Shown: positions 45,854 to 58,024 of the stretch, piece by piece | Position numbering within the stretch: the first letter of the stretch is position 1 | Layout of the letters: every line of letters begins with the position of its first letter | NCBI GenBank assembly: GCA_014529385.2 | Contig: CM043964.1 | Location: 107,014,087-107,078,086 of the forward strand | Reading direction: 5' to 3' | DNA: 64,000 nucleotides | Origin: Adiantum capillus-veneris | Taxonomy: Eukaryota > Streptophyta > Polypodiopsida > Polypodiales > Pteridaceae | The notes under the pieces: generated by a model | Database searches by the model: none | Told to the model about the DNA's origin: nothing | What the model saw: the letters and a program-made list of their open reading frames with translations, nothing else | Position numbers and translations under genes: made by a program

Positions 45854-47145
45854 TTACACCATGTGTCCTGACAGCCGGAATTCGAAATTCCTCATCAAGA
45901 CTTTGTTCATAACCATCTGAATCATGTCTACATGTGAAAAACCCGATGATGCATCAGCCATAAAGGGATGTTCATCAACCTTTTCCTTTCCTTTTCGTGA
46001 TACATTCCCTGTACCTGCTGGTGGAGTAACCTGCGTACGTAGCCATTCCATGGCTTCTCAACAGAGCCACGAGAAGAGGACTCTTGTGGTCCACTCAAAA
46101 CGTGTGACTGTGGCCTCACATTTTGTACAACCACATCATCTTTTACATCAACCCCAATAGTGCCATGTGCATTACTGTACCAGCTACTCATCTCATCAAA
46201 GACTACATCTCTGCTCACTCGTAATTCTCGTGTAGTAGGATTGTAGCACCTGTACCCCTTTTCTTCAAGGGAATATCACACAAGAATACATTTCTCTGCT
46301 TTAGGATCCAATTTCCTACGCAACTCATCTGGTACATGCACGTAAGCTATGCAGCCAAAAACTTTCAAGTGTGCCAAATCAGGCTTTGTACCTGTAAACT
46401 TTTCCTCAGGTGTTACATCATGCACCGCAGCTGTAGGTGTCCTGTTCATAATGTACACAACTGTATTTACAGCTTCAGCCCAGTAATAATGAGGCATGTT
46501 CTTCTCATTCATCAATGCACATGCAACCTCTACAATGTGCCTGTTTTTCCTTTTTGCGACCCTATTCTGCTGTGGAGTATATCTGCATGTAAACTGCCTG
46601 CGTATACCATGCATTCGCAGAAAATCTAAAAAATAGTTGGAGAAGTACTCTCCCCCTCCATTTGACCTCAATGTCTTGATTTGCATATATGTCTCCTTCT
46701 CAATCATGACTTTGAAGTCTTGAAAGTGACCAAACACTTCACTTTTGCTACGCATGAAGTAGACCCATACTTTCCTTGTATGGTCATCAATGAAAGATAC
46801 ATAATACCTGCAACCATGTATACTTGCAGTATCAGTTGGACCCCAAACATCTGTGTGCACCACCTCAAGTGGCTTTTTACATACATTGCGCTCATGTGGA
46901 AATGAGCCCTTTGACTGTTTTCCAAACTGGCATGCTGCACACACTTTATGCATACCATCGACCTTGAATTTGGGCAAACCTTTTACAATCTGTTTTGATT
47001 GCATGCTGCGCAATCTCTGCTCATTGACATGGCCAATGCGTTTGTGCCAAATGTCAACATCAGCCACAACACCTGTGCCCTGTGCAAACAATGCAGCTTT
47101 TACCTCAGGAATGTCTACATTCAGCGTAAACATTCTGCCACACAT
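45854..47145 (-). pseudogene. pol: E3 GAG-pre-integrase and integrase (catalytically dead)
   Basis: GAG-pre-integrase zinc region: DIWHKRIGHVNEQRLRSM and CAACQFGKQSKG. Integrase core: first D in VVHTDVWGPT; the second catalytic D is lost (LRSNGGGEYF instead of the usual SDNGGEY); the E is K in QNRVAKRKNR. A TGA near 46276-46278 interrupts CILV-stop-YS and the linker continues in phase to about 45928. A frameshift then precedes RT. At least two of three catalytic residues are missing, largely by G-to-A changes. Confidence 0.9.
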
Positions 47146-48485
47146 TGTCTCTCTGTGATCAGCTTACAGCCATAGTGGAAATCTTCTATATAACAGCCAT
47201 TTGGATTGAAGTGAACCTGCAAGCCCTGCTCAACCATTTGTCCAATAGAAACAAGATTCTTTGTAATGTTTGGGACATGAAGTACATCTGCTAAGTACTT
47301 TGATTTCCCACTCTTCCTATTTAGAGGTATGTCCCCTACATGAGCAATGGGGTGAGCTATGTCATCTCTTGTCTGCACATAGCCTAACACATCTGGTTTG
47401 CGCATATCTCTAAACCACTCTCCACGAGACGTCATGTGATTAGAGGCACCTGAATCCACATACCAAACATCATCTTGGGTGGAATTCTCTGCAGTCATTG
47501 AATTCATTACATGCTGCATAACAAACATGCGCTCGTTTTTGTTGTCATCTGCATCTCTGCTAGTAGATGCATAGTTTCCCTGTTCTCTCTTTCCACTTGC
47601 TTTTCCCTTTGGACAGTCACGTGACATGTGACCTCTTTCACCACAAGTCCAACATTCTCTGCTATCTGCAGTATGTTGCTGCCTGCTTGATCCTGCACCA
47701 CGACCTCTTTGACTCCCCCTGCCTTGAGACTGTTGGTTTCCCCTGCCACCTGTATTGTTTTGATTTGATTGACCTTCTTGAAATTGGCCCCTGCAACCCC
47801 TTGGGCCTCGACCACGACCTCTACCTCTACCTCTGTTGGAGTTAGAATAGAAGGCCTGTTCAGAATTATTTCTGCCATGAGAAGAAGATGTGTCAAGGTT
47901 CTTCTCCTCAAGAATAAGCATAGAAATCAAATCTTGGAACACGGGGATGTCGTCTCTTGTATTCATGGAAGACCTTAAATGTACATTTTCATCTCCTAGA
48001 CCATCCAAGCATGCACGGACAATGTCATCGTCTTCCACTGAGACTTTAATAGATCCAAGAGCCTCAATGATACTCTTGATCTTCAAGGCATAATCATTGA
48101 TTGAGAGGTTGTTCCTCTTAACCTGATTTAGCTCCGACTTTAGTTGAAGCTTCCTGGCCTTGGTGTTCACCTCGAACACTCTGCCTAAGTTTTTCCATGC
48201 AATGGCGGGGGTTTCAGCATCTTGTAGATAGCCCATCATGCCATCTCTGAAACTCATAGAAAGCCAATACATCACTTTGCTCAGGCCTTGTTGCCAGTCC
48301 CTCAAAGCTTTCCTTTGTTCTGCTGTAGCATTTGCCTCGGGAATCTCTGGTTCCTTTTCATTGTCTCCTTCTACATAGTCCCAATAACCTTTTCCTTTTA
48401 GGAAATTTGTTATTCTGAACTTCCATGCAGGGTAGTTATTTTTCTGAAGCTTCTCAGTAACAATCTGAGTGAAACCGTCAGACAT
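47121..48485 (-). pseudogene. gag-pro: E3 gag, zinc knuckle and protease
   Basis: ATG 48485 (MSDGFTQIVTEKLQKNNYPA) starts a typical copia Gag: KVMYWLSMSFRDGMMGYLQD, VFEVNTKARKLQLKSELNQV. A Gly/Arg-rich basic stretch precedes the knuckle CWTCGERGHMSRDC (CX2CX4HX4C). Protease active site VWYVDSGASNHMTS is intact. The frame ends by a one-base shift near 47130-47145, after which the GAG-pre-integrase continues in another frame. About 250 bp separate the start from the PBS. Confidence 0.93.
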
Positions 48486-48737
48486 CTTGAAGCACTAAGA
48501 CAAAATAGCTGCAATCTGCAAAAACCTGCAAATCTGTTGAACCAGCTATCGTTGTACATGTAACGCTTTCTACACTCAATGAGTGTCCACAATCAAGAGT
48601 ACATACAACCACTGTACTTGTACAGTAAATCTCTGTGTACTGTACTTTGGAGACCTGTTCAGAAACTTGTACGAAAAACCCCTAAAATTGCGAACGAAGG
48701 GATTATGATGCTCTTGCTCTCTTAGCCTCTCTTGCCT

Positions 48738-48756
48738 GCACCAGGCTCTGATACCA
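48738..48756 (-). promoter_or_regulatory. E3 primer binding site (tRNA-iMet)
   Basis: The minus strand reads TGGTATCAGAGCCTGGTGC directly after the LTR. Confidence 0.93.
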
Positions 48757-49077
48757 TGTAAAGAAAGAGGATGCAAGAGAGCTACACAAGACAAGCACAG
48801 ACCACATAGAGATGGAAAGCTTCTTCTTCTTCTCTAAGAAAAGAGAGTACAAAATGACTAAGTGCTAAAACTGAAAAGTAGCACATATATACATGCGGTC
48901 ACTAAGTGTGAACTCGCTAGAAGCGTACTAGGCTTGCACTATAAGTGTAGTCCAGCTGTAGAATCACTAGCAGAGATCCTCCGTGTCGATCACCTAACGC
49001 GCCAGTGAGTAAATACCGTAAGCGGCCAAGACCCGTAGTGGATGCCAGCTCAAGATGTAGAGCTCGACATCTCAACA
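48757..49077 (-). repeat. E3 5' LTR
   Basis: 321 bp, partner of 33139-33459. Confidence 0.95.
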
Positions 49078-49082
49078 TGTGA

Positions 49083-49107
49083 GGGGTGAGAGGGGATGAT
49101 GGGAGAT

Positions 49108-49178
<71 letters not shown>

Positions 49179-49461
49179 TGGATGTGTAGTGAATGCAGGT
49201 AAACAAGAGAGAGAGAGAGAGAGAGAGAGCGTGTAAACTTACTGCGCCTTCAGGCTATGCGCAAGGGAGGGATAAGGGGGGGGGGGGGGGGTAGGGTTTT
49301 CTTTAGGCCGACCCTGAGCGAGGAAGGGAGGGAGGTTTTAATGTAGTCAAAGATGGGATATGAGGGACAAGGAGAGTTTGCATAATTTGTTTCCCCTCGG
49401 GGTCATACACACGCAGTGAGAGATAGAGGGGAGAGAAGGAAGGGGAAATGTGGTAGTGAGA

Positions 49462-49495
<34 letters not shown>

Positions 49496-49676
49496 AGAAA
49501 ACAAGGTTCAGGAGAGAGAGGCGTGTACGAGGCAAAAAAAGGGGGGGGAATGAGAGAGAGTGCGGACAATAATGAAAGAGAGAGATTTTGAAGAAAAAAA
49601 CGACATCCGCCATTCGTTTCCTAGAGCCTCAGTTCTCTGGCCGGGGCTAGAGAGCGGTACGGATAACCCGGCGTCA
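49083..49676. repeat. Microsatellite and poly(G) region
   Basis: Contains (TG)n at about 49110-49174, (GA)n at 49207-49229, G16 at 49276-49291 and G31 at 49464-49494. No gene. Frames through the G runs give poly-proline on the minus strand and are artefacts. Confidence 0.9.
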
Positions 49677-49993
49677 ATAGCATCACCAGGTCACAAGGAA
49701 GACAAAGATTGTAGATTGTAACAAGTTCTCTCTTGATGGGAGAATCTATAATACAAACGCCTTTTGGAGGGGGGACCGGCTCCAAGTAAATCCAGTTCTC
49801 ATCTATTGTCATGTTCTCTAATACTCTCTCTCTTGCAAAAGTATTGTTCATGCCAAGTTAATTAAGTACTATGTTTATGTTGCTACCATCAATTAAGTTC
49901 ACCCTCTAAGGTCTCAAAGTAATCTCACACAAATGCTCACTCTAATTATCTTAATTCCGTTATTCTCAAAGTTCATAGGCCATTTACATCACA
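49677..49993 (+). repeat. E5 5' LTR remnant
   Basis: 317 bp corresponding to the last part of the 3' LTR, ending CATTTACATCACA. The truncation point is abrupt and abuts unrelated sequence. Confidence 0.85.
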
Positions 49994-49994
49994 T

Positions 49995-50006
49995 TGGTGT
50001 CAGAGC
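49995..50006 (+). promoter_or_regulatory. E5 primer binding site (tRNA-iMet-like)
   Basis: TGGTGTCAGAGC, one base different from TGGTATCAGAGC, directly after the LTR end. Confidence 0.75.
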
Positions 50007-50407
50007 ATTTGGTTTCTCTGTTCTTGCTTAAGAAGAGAGGTCCTTAAGTAGTCTATTAATTATTGATTTTGTTAATTATATTAGGGTAAGTGGGACTGGG
50101 ATCTATTATCGGTTTTGTTGAGCCCACTAGGTGGGATATGGTGCACACCTCGGGAGCTTTGGTCTTAATAATGGGGTCTTTTTAGACTAGCCTATGGCTT
50201 TATCATTATTGAGCCATAAGAACTCCAAAAGGAGATATCCCTTGGCAATTTTTCTATGTTATACCCACCCCACTACTCTCTATAATTAACCGATTAGAGC
50301 CGTGGGTGTAAATACTTAAGTGCTTATTTTCAAAGGCTAAGAGGAATAGCAACTAAGGTTTTGAGGTGCCAAAGAATACACTAAGTAAACACATAAGTAT
50401 AATTAGC

Positions 50408-51500
50408 ATGGTTGACAATAACCAAGAGAGTGGAATGAACATTGATAACTTTGATTTTTCACATGAAGGTGCTAATGGTGATGCCCCCATGTTTATCAAT
50501 TATCTTGTTACTAGGTTGCATCAAGCTATGGGCAACCCTACTTTGCAAGCTGAAGTTACTCAACAACTTCATGCTTATGGGATTTTTCTTCCTCTCCAAG
50601 AGGAGAGAGAGAGCTTAGGAGGCCTCTTGATGAGACCCCCAAAAGAAGACTCTCTCCCATACGAGAGGAGGAATCCAAAGAACAAGAAATTAATGAATCC
50701 CTAAGTTCCTCTGAAGATGTGGCTCCACGAAGACGGCGGTCTAGACGACCGCCAACTCCTCCCATGAGGAAACGGTCAACACATAGTCCTTCTCCTCATC
50801 ACTCCGAAAGGGAAGAGAGGAATCAAAGGAAGAAAAGGTTAAGAAAGAGGTCACCCTCTTCTCCTTCTTCTTCACCTTCCTCCTCTCACAAAGAAATCTA
50901 TGGCTATTCTCCTAGAGAATACAATAGGGGAGGACATTAAAAATCATACCCTGCATGGCGAAGATCACAAAAGGTCAAGAAGCTCAAAGAGGGAGGAAAG
51001 AGTATCTCTTTTCTCACATATGATGGTACCTTTGGTGCCACCAACAAAGTATTGTCCTTCATCCAACAATTTGATGCAGCCTTTGGAGACGAGGGCTTCA
51101 CAGAGTCCTCCAAGCTACACCATGTAGCTATGCACTTCCAAAAATCATCTCGTCAATGGTGGGCTAGACTTCGTGGCAACATTAAAGCCCCAAAGACATG
51201 GAAAACTCCATGAATTTCCATCATGAAGCAATTCCTTGCAAGTGATGCAAAGGAAAAAGTACTTACTGAATGGCGTAGTTTAAAGCTTCTCTCACATGAG
51301 TCTATTCACAAATATGTGGACAAGTTTTGGGATTTACATCTTAAGTCTATTTTCTTGCAAAAGATAGACTTCACCGAGAAAAGCAACAATTTTGTGTAGC
51401 ATTACCTGAAAAAATGGCTGAGTATTTCAACTCCCAACGGTCTGGTTCTATAACCGAAGTAATCCACCATATCATGGTTGCTTCCCGCATCAATTACCAA
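50408..51500 (+). pseudogene. gag: E5 gag (broken)
   Basis: ATG 50408 (MVDNNQESGMNIDNFDFSHE). After a frameshift near 50620 the frame from 50719 is very basic and Ser/Pro-rich (RRRRSRRPPTPPMRKRSTHS), then the gag domain: FLTYDGTFGATNKVLSFIQQ and HHVAMHFQKSSRQWWARLRG. Stops occur at 50938, near 51211 and near 51397. About 400 bp of leader precede the ATG. Confidence 0.8.
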
Positions 51501-51527
51501 CATTAGGCTAGACAAAATGTCAAACCC

Positions 51528-52485
51528 ATGGAAAACAAAGACAAATATGATGCAAAGGGGAAAACCAATGCCCAAAATTCTTCCCAAGGCACTTTGTACA
51601 ACAACAACAACAACAATAGGTTCAAGGAGAAGGGAGTCTACAAAGGTAAAAATAAACTCTATCATGAAGAGCTTGAAGCTTTTCACAAGGACCAAAAGTG
51701 TTTTAAGTGTGGGGAGCAAGGACATGGCTATCGTTCTTGCCCTAAGAAAAATGCTTGCAATGAGACTCCTAGGGCTTCCATCATTGAAGCTCCAAAAGAG
51801 GATGCTCATTGCAAAGGATCATCTCTCTCCTATGCTTGGGAAAAGGTAAGGGAGCATGATGCCTCCATCTTGTTTGACCCTGGCTCTACTCACAACTTCA
51901 TATCAATGGAGTTGGCCACCAAGTTGGGCATTCAAGCTTTTGAGATGGAAGATATTGTAACGGCTGTCACGTATTTCAAGGGATAGCAAGGCTCCGTTAC
52001 TCCCTTGATTGGGAAGTTGAGGCTTCATGCCCAAAGCTATGTCGACAAAGAAGACTTTTTCGTATCTCCTCTCCAACATGAGGATGCTATCCTAGCCTGT
52101 GCCATGGTTTGATCGCATGGCTACCGACATTAGGTTCCTTGAGAGGAGAATCTACTTCACCTATAGGGGAAAGAACATGTATATAGATGCTAATGAGTCT
52201 GGTCATACTATACCACTTCTAAATTCACCAGCTTTTGATAAGTCAATGACAAGTTTGATTTCTACAAACATGATTTTTTTCAAAGAATCCACTAATGACG
52301 CTAATGGTTTATCAAATGAAAATGGTAGGAATCAAGAAGACTTAGACTTGTCTAACTTTCTAAAAGGATTCCAAGATATATTCATCCATGATATCCCTAT
52401 GGACTTACCTCCAAAACGAGGGGATGATGAACATCAAATTGAGCTCCTATCAGAAAGCTCACCGCCTAACAAACCTCCTTATTGA
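51528..52485 (+). pseudogene. pro: E5 nucleocapsid and protease
   Basis: Zinc knuckle CFKCGEQGHGYRSC (CX2CX4HX4C, intact) at about 51698-51740. Protease active-site position ASILFDPGSTHNFISMELAT, with D-P-G instead of D-S-G. A TAG at 51984-51986 and a frameshift near 52100 (inside the second motif, where PWFDRMATDIRFLERRI resumes) break the frame. An acidic linker follows up to RT. Confidence 0.85.
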
Positions 52486-52512
52486 GTTTCCCAAGTTCAA
52501 CAAGAGGAGATT

Positions 52513-53604
52513 ATGAGGCAAGTACAAGAATCGGTAGACAAAGGGATGGTGAGTCCTAGATCATCTCCCTTTTGTTCTCCAGTCCTTTTAGTGAAAAAGA
52601 AAGATGGAACATACCACTTGTGTGTGGACTATCGCAGACTAAACCATATCACTATCAAAAATAGATTTCCCGTACCTCAGGTAGAATATGTGTTTGATAA
52701 GCTACAAGGCTCTACCTACTTCAGTACGATTGACCTTAAAAATGGCTATCATCAAATAAGGATAGTGGAGGAAGATATCCTAAGGACCGCATTTTGTACA
52801 ACGTTTGGTCTTTATGAATATCTAGTCATGCCTTTTGGCTTGAGCAATGCACCTGCCACATTCAATCATTTGATGGAAAAAATATTTAGACCCCAGTGCA
52901 AGTTCAATGGAGTGTTCTTTGATGATATCATCATCTACTCCAAGCCCTTGGAGGAACACAAGCAACATCTCCAAGTGATTTTTCAAGCATTGAAGGAGAA
53001 CAAGCTTTTTTTCAACCAAAAGAAAAGCGAATTTTTCCTTCAAGAGATTCAATACTTATGTCATATTATCTCTAAAGATGGTATCCATATGGATCCATCG
53101 AAATTACAGGTAATAAAATCATGGCCTAATCCAAGGAATCTACATGAGCTAAGAAGCTTTATTGGTATATGTGCATACTATAGACGCTTCATAGGAAAAT
53201 TTTCTCAAATAGTAGGACCATTACATGACTTTACAAAGAAGAACATAAAGTATTCATAAAATACTAAGGAGCAAAAATCTTTTGACAACCTCAAAGAGAA
53301 GCTTACCTCTCAACCAGTCCTCATGGTCCCGGATCTCTCAAAGCCATTTGAGGTCCAATGTGATGCTTGTGGTGATTGCCTTGGAGCAGTCTTGCTTCAA
53401 GAAGGGCATGCCATAGCATATGAGAGCCGAAGGCTCAATACGGATGAACAAGTCTTGGGCATTTATGAGAAAGAGATTTTAGCTGTTCTACATGCCCTAG
53501 ACACATGGAAGCACCATTTATTGGGGACTCCATTCATTTTACAAACAGACCATCAAAGTCTCATGTACTTCATGACACAAACAAAGCTTTCTGACAAACA
53601 ATGA
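52513..53604 (+). pseudogene. pol: E5 reverse transcriptase and RNase H
   Basis: RT: VLLVKKKDGTYHLCVDYRRL, TIDLKNGYHQIRI, MPFGLSNAPATFNHLM, catalytic FFDD (52915-52926) and GICAYYRRFIGKFSQ. One TAA at 53257-53259, then in phase RNase H: QCDACGDCLGAVLL, YEKEILAVLHALDTW, QTDHQSLMYF, with D, E and D kept. The frame ends at TGA 53602-53604; the remainder is in the frame from 53601. Confidence 0.92.
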
Positions 53605-55198
53605 GATCGGCAAATTTTCTTTTGCAATTTAATTTTCATATTGCTCACATTGTTGGTAAGCACAATCAAGTGGTCGATGCACTATCACAACAACCAAAAG
53701 TTAATGTTGTGTCTATAGCAACTCACAATGATCTATCTTCTATGATAGATGAGTATGCTATTGACCCTGACTTTAAAGACATAATGGCAGCCCTTGGTTT
53801 GGTAAAGAAAGAGGAACCATTCACCTTGCAGGATGGTTATCTTCTCCATGGCAATAGGCTATGTGTTACCCACTCTCTTCGTGAGAAAGTCATGTATGAA
53901 TCCCATGCTCCTCCCTCTGTGGGGCATAGAGGCATTCAACCTACTCTTTGAGGAGTAGAGACATATTTCTATTGGCCTACCATGAAAGTGGAGATACAAG
54001 AGTATGTTTCAAAATGTGTGGTATGCCAAAAGACTAAATAAGATAGAGGGAAGAAACCTGGATTACTCCATCCATTGCCCATCCCTAATTCACCATGGGA
54101 GAGTATATCCATGGATTTTATCTTTGAATTATCCAAGTCTATCCATGGGATACGAGAACACGGACAATGGTCAACAGGTTTAGCAAGCAAGCACACTTTA
54201 TTCCTATCAAAAAGACTATTAAGGCACACTAAATGGCAACCATCTTCATATCTCAAATTTTCAAACACCATGGATTACCAATATCCATCGTGTCAGATAG
54301 AGATCCTAGAATGACCAGCAATTTTTGGAAACGTCTCTTTAAAAATCTAGGTACAAGATTGAATTTCTCTTTGGCCTACCACCCACAAACAGATGGCCAA
54401 AGTGAGATAGCCAATCTTACGATACTCCATCTACTAAATACTTATGTTAAGAAGTAGATCAATGATCACAAGCAGAGAAGTACCTACCCCTTGTAGAGTA
54501 TGCGTACAATAACACTATCCATACTACCAAAGGAAAAGCACCTTTTGAGTTCATAGAGGGAAGACCTAAAAGTCCCTTGCTACTTAAAGTACATGGAAAG
54601 ATCTTCGCTTCTGTTGATGAGTATAGCCGTGACCTACAAGAATCTTTTCAAAAGGTTAAGGAGGCTATATCCATCTCTCAACAAAGGCAAAAAGCTATTG
54701 CTGAGACAAGCATAGACAGGCCTTAGCATTCAAAGAAAATGATTGGTACCTACTTAAGTTTCACAAGGCTCAATTGAGGCAAAGGACGGGCAAAAGTCCT
54801 ACGGGCCATCAAAAGTATTATGCTAAATTAGCAAAAAGATACTATGGTCCTTTTCAAATCTTGAAGCCAATCAATGACATGGCTTATCAACTCAAGTTTC
54901 CCAACCATTGTCTCATAGACAATGCTTTTCATGTGAGCCTACTTAAGCCCTACAAAGGAGAGCCACCAATAGAGCCAATTATTGAAGACCCTCCAAAAAT
55001 CGAAGACCAAGAAGAGGTGCTACAACCCAAAGCTATCCTTTGGCATGAAGACAAGGTACTACGGCATGGTAAGTTTATCTGACGGTATCTTATTAAGTTC
55101 AAAAGTTATCCATTTGAAGATGCTAGATGTATGCAAGGAATACAACTTAAGGATAGTATGAACCTTGTCAATGCTTACAATGTTGCACTAGAGTAAGA
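53605..55198 (+). pseudogene. pol: E5 integrase and chromodomain remnant
   Basis: RNase H tail (VGKHNQVVDALSQQ), zinc region ESHAPPSVGHRG and CVVCQKTK, core D in SMDF, D in IVSDRDPRM and E in DGQSEIAN, so DDE residues can be found but in different frames with many stops (for example near 53949, 54040, 54455). C-terminus: [14 protein letters not shown] and, after TGA at 55080-55082 (FI-stop-RYLIKF, CGA expected), a chromodomain-like RYLIKFKSYPFEDAR. Non-functional. Confidence 0.85.
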
Positions 55199-55620
55199 AA
55201 ATGTAAATGCTTTCTTACTGAACAATGTTTTTGTCTTATAAGACTAATCCTATTTTGTGCACAAATTTAAATAGTATGCATGCTTAGTATCATGTTTGTG
55301 ATGACGACGTCACTCAAACACCAAGTAGAATTTGTCACTCTACCTTGGGAGTATGATATAGACTAAAGATCATACATGCTTGCAGCAGCTACGTCTCCCA
55401 AGAACCAAATGGACTAGTCATCCATTTTGAAATGATGTCATAGGGTAAAAAGGTATCCTCTACCCGCCGCTAAGAAACGTAGACTAATGACTAAGACTTT
55501 ATCCCTTATACCTCATAGTCGAGTACGACTATGATTTCAAGACAGAGGTAATGTCATAAAATCTAATAAATAACCAACCCAAATGATTTTTCCATATTAA
55601 ATTGATCATTTAATGTGGGA
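55199..55620. other. E5 3' untranslated region and possible polypurine tract
   Basis: Non-coding between the end of pol and the 3' LTR. The purine-rich TGTGGGAGAA at about 55614 is the best polypurine-tract candidate. Confidence 0.4.
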
Positions 55621-56220
55621 GAATAAACAGGAACAAGGGATATAGACATGTGTTTACGGATCTTTCTCAACACGGGGCCAAGGGTAAAAGGGGTCCAAAT
55701 GAGAGATGGTATATTAAAGAGCAATGCTACCTAATGGAGCTTGAAGACCATAGGGTTAGCTTCATTAAAGACCTCCAAAATTTAGTGTTCAAAAGTCCTT
55801 TGGCCTTAGGCAAGCTAGGGATGACCTTGAGGTGGGGATCCTACCCAAGCATGAGGTGCTTGCTGGCTTGCTAAGTGTTACTCGGAACTTTACCCAAAAG
55901 CTTGAGGTGTTTCTAACATGCTTAAAAGACTAAAGTTCTTGAAGTATTCAATTCAAAGATAACTCTCAAAAGACATGAATGTGCCATGCTTGATTGACTA
56001 AGTCTTTGAAGTATTCAATTCAACCAAATGACTTAATAAGCATAAAAGACACATGTTCAAATAATCCTCCACATGTGGCCCTCATGCTGTGTTTGAATGC
56101 TATTGGATAGGTTTTAAAGGGGTCCAATGAGAATTTGGATAAATAAAAATAAATAATTAAGTTCTTTCACTTAAAGAGGAAAAAGAGGACACGTGTCCAA
56201 ATGAAATAATAACATAATAC

Positions 56221-56264
<44 letters not shown>

Positions 56265-57018
56265 GAGGTGGACCTAGCATGAGAGGGGGGCTAAACTCTC
56301 CCACACACACACACACACACACATTATCTCATTGTGTGGAGTGCAAAATGCAAGAGCTCCATCTCCTTCTCCAAGTTTTTTGAGAAGTGGAGAGCCTACA
56401 CCAACACTCTTGGCTACGGAGTGCAAATCCAACCAAGAGCCATGCTTTAATGCTTAAGCTTGCCATCTTCTTCATCTTCATTACTATGCTATTATGCCAT
56501 GCTAAGCAAGAAGAGTGATGATAAGTGCGGAACTATTTCTTTCTCCTATGGAATGTTTCTTCTTCCTTTTTCCCTACCCTCATTCCCCGCTAGCTCTCTC
56601 CACCTTCGAAGGTGTTTGAGGCCTTGGGACTTAGGCTTGGGATAGTTAATCTTTTTTTCAAAGTTTATGTTAAGCTCATGATGCATGAAGCTTTCCAACT
56701 TCATAGCATCACCAAGGTCACAAGGAACACAAAGATTGTATTATAACAAAGTGTTTCTTGATGGGAGAATCTATAATACAAACGTCTTTTGGAGGGGGGA
56801 CCGGCTCAAAGTAAATCCGATCCTCATCTATTGTCCTGTTCTCCAATACTCTCTCTCTTGCAAAAGTATTGTTCATGCCAAGTTAATTAAGCAATATGTT
56901 AATGTTGCTACCATCAATTAAGTTTACCCTCTAAGTTCTCAAAGTAATCTCACAAAAATGCTCACTCTAATTCTCTGAATTCTGCTATTCTCAAAGTTCA
57001 TAGGCCATTTACATTACA
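55621..57018 (+). repeat. E5 3' LTR (left boundary approximate)
   Basis: The right end is fixed by homology to 49993 (…CATTTACATTACA). The left end is inferred from the polypurine candidate. Contains (GA)n at about 56224-56256 and (CA)n at 56301-56322. Confidence 0.55.
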
Positions 57019-58024
57019 CCACCCACATCCATTTTGTCATATTGTCTTTGTTGCTTTCCTATAGCCACCCTTGATTTCTACAACTTCTCTCCTATATTTC
57101 TCATGAATCTCTTCAACTAGTGCATTGTATCCTTGCATAGCCTTGCCTAAGGACATAATACAACCTATTATCTCTTTGCATTTTGGCTGCTACTGAGGCA
57201 ATCTGAAGCAAGCAACAAGAGAAGTGGCCTCTAGATGCCTCTCAAGGCTCCCGTGTTGCTCATAGGTTCTAGGACCTAACACAAACATAGCACACGAAAC
57301 CCCAAACAACAACAACACACCCAAGTATCACACACAATTTGGGAAATGTAGGGGCACCACGTAGTTTTTCGAATGACAAACTAGGATGTGAGGGAAAGGA
57401 AAGAGAGAAAGAGAGAGAGGGTCCATACCACTTTGAAAATTGAAGCTCTTAGAACCCAAAACAATGAGTGCATCTTCTACTTCATAATGGAAGAATGAGT
57501 GAGGGAGTGATACCACACTTCTTAGCCACTACCTTGACAAAACCTCAAGCATGCATACTTAAGCTTCAAACAAACCAGCACAAGGATAGGAAATCCTCAA
57601 CTAAAGCAAGCCACAACACACCACGACTAATAAACTTGGCCCTACAAGAATTAGAATTTCAAGCTCCATTTGAAATCAATAAAACACACACTCAAATTAT
57701 CCACCCCATGTAGTGTCTTAGGTCCAAGGGGGACCTCTCCACCTTGACACCCTCTTACAACGGCTTACTTGAGGCTAGGACTACATGCACAAAACTCCAA
57801 CCAAACACAAACAAAAAAAATGCCACTTGAAAGACTTACAATTGCATGGATTCCACGATGTTTAGCAAACACACAAAAAAAGAACACTGTCAAAGCTTGG
57901 ATCCCAATCGCCTCTTCTTTGATGACCACCAAAACAAATGTACAAATCTGTAGACAGAATACCCAACTTCTCTTCTCTCTTATACGGAAGCACAACTGTA
58001 ATTGGCATGCACTATACTAAGGCA
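57019..58024 (-). repeat. Dispersed repeat, copy A
   Basis: About 1 kb matching 61926-62813 and 63761-63876 (copy B), with scattered substitutions. On the minus strand near 57190-57050 a short open stretch reads IIGCIMSLGKAMQGYNALVE, then EIHEKYRREVVEIKGGYRKA, which looks like a coiled-coil protein fragment. The E5 LTR end abuts it, so E5 may have inserted into or next to this repeat. Confidence 0.75.

Larger units (their letters stand above)
33139..49077 (-). mobile_element. E3: full-length Ty1/copia retrotransposon, split by E4
   Basis: LTRs of 321 bp each (33139-33459, 48757-49077), tRNA-iMet PBS, polypurine tract and 5-bp duplication are all present. Domain order on the minus strand is gag, zinc knuckle, protease, integrase, RT, RNase H, the copia order. 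Removing E4 joins RTPEGV to WLSQRQYALD in RT/RNase H. About 11 differences between LTRs by eye (roughly 3%). Coding is broken by frameshifts, stops and catalytic-site losses. Confidence 0.95.
49677..57018 (+). mobile_element. E5: Ty3/gypsy element with chromodomain remnant, 5' LTR truncated
   Basis: 49677-49993 matches 56703-57018, giving LTR 3' ends; the left copy lacks everything upstream. A PBS, gag, zinc knuckle, protease, RT, RNase H, integrase and chromodomain-like tail follow. Many stops and frameshifts. No target duplication can be assessed because the left end is lost. Confidence 0.88.

Noticed and set aside
45174-45920. 248-codon plus-strand ORF opposite E3 RT
   Set aside because: Shadow of the minus-strand copia RT frame, Cys/His/Leu-rich without a domain.
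49303-49613. Minus-strand poly-proline ORFs
   Set aside because: Produced by the 31-bp poly(G) run; no domain.
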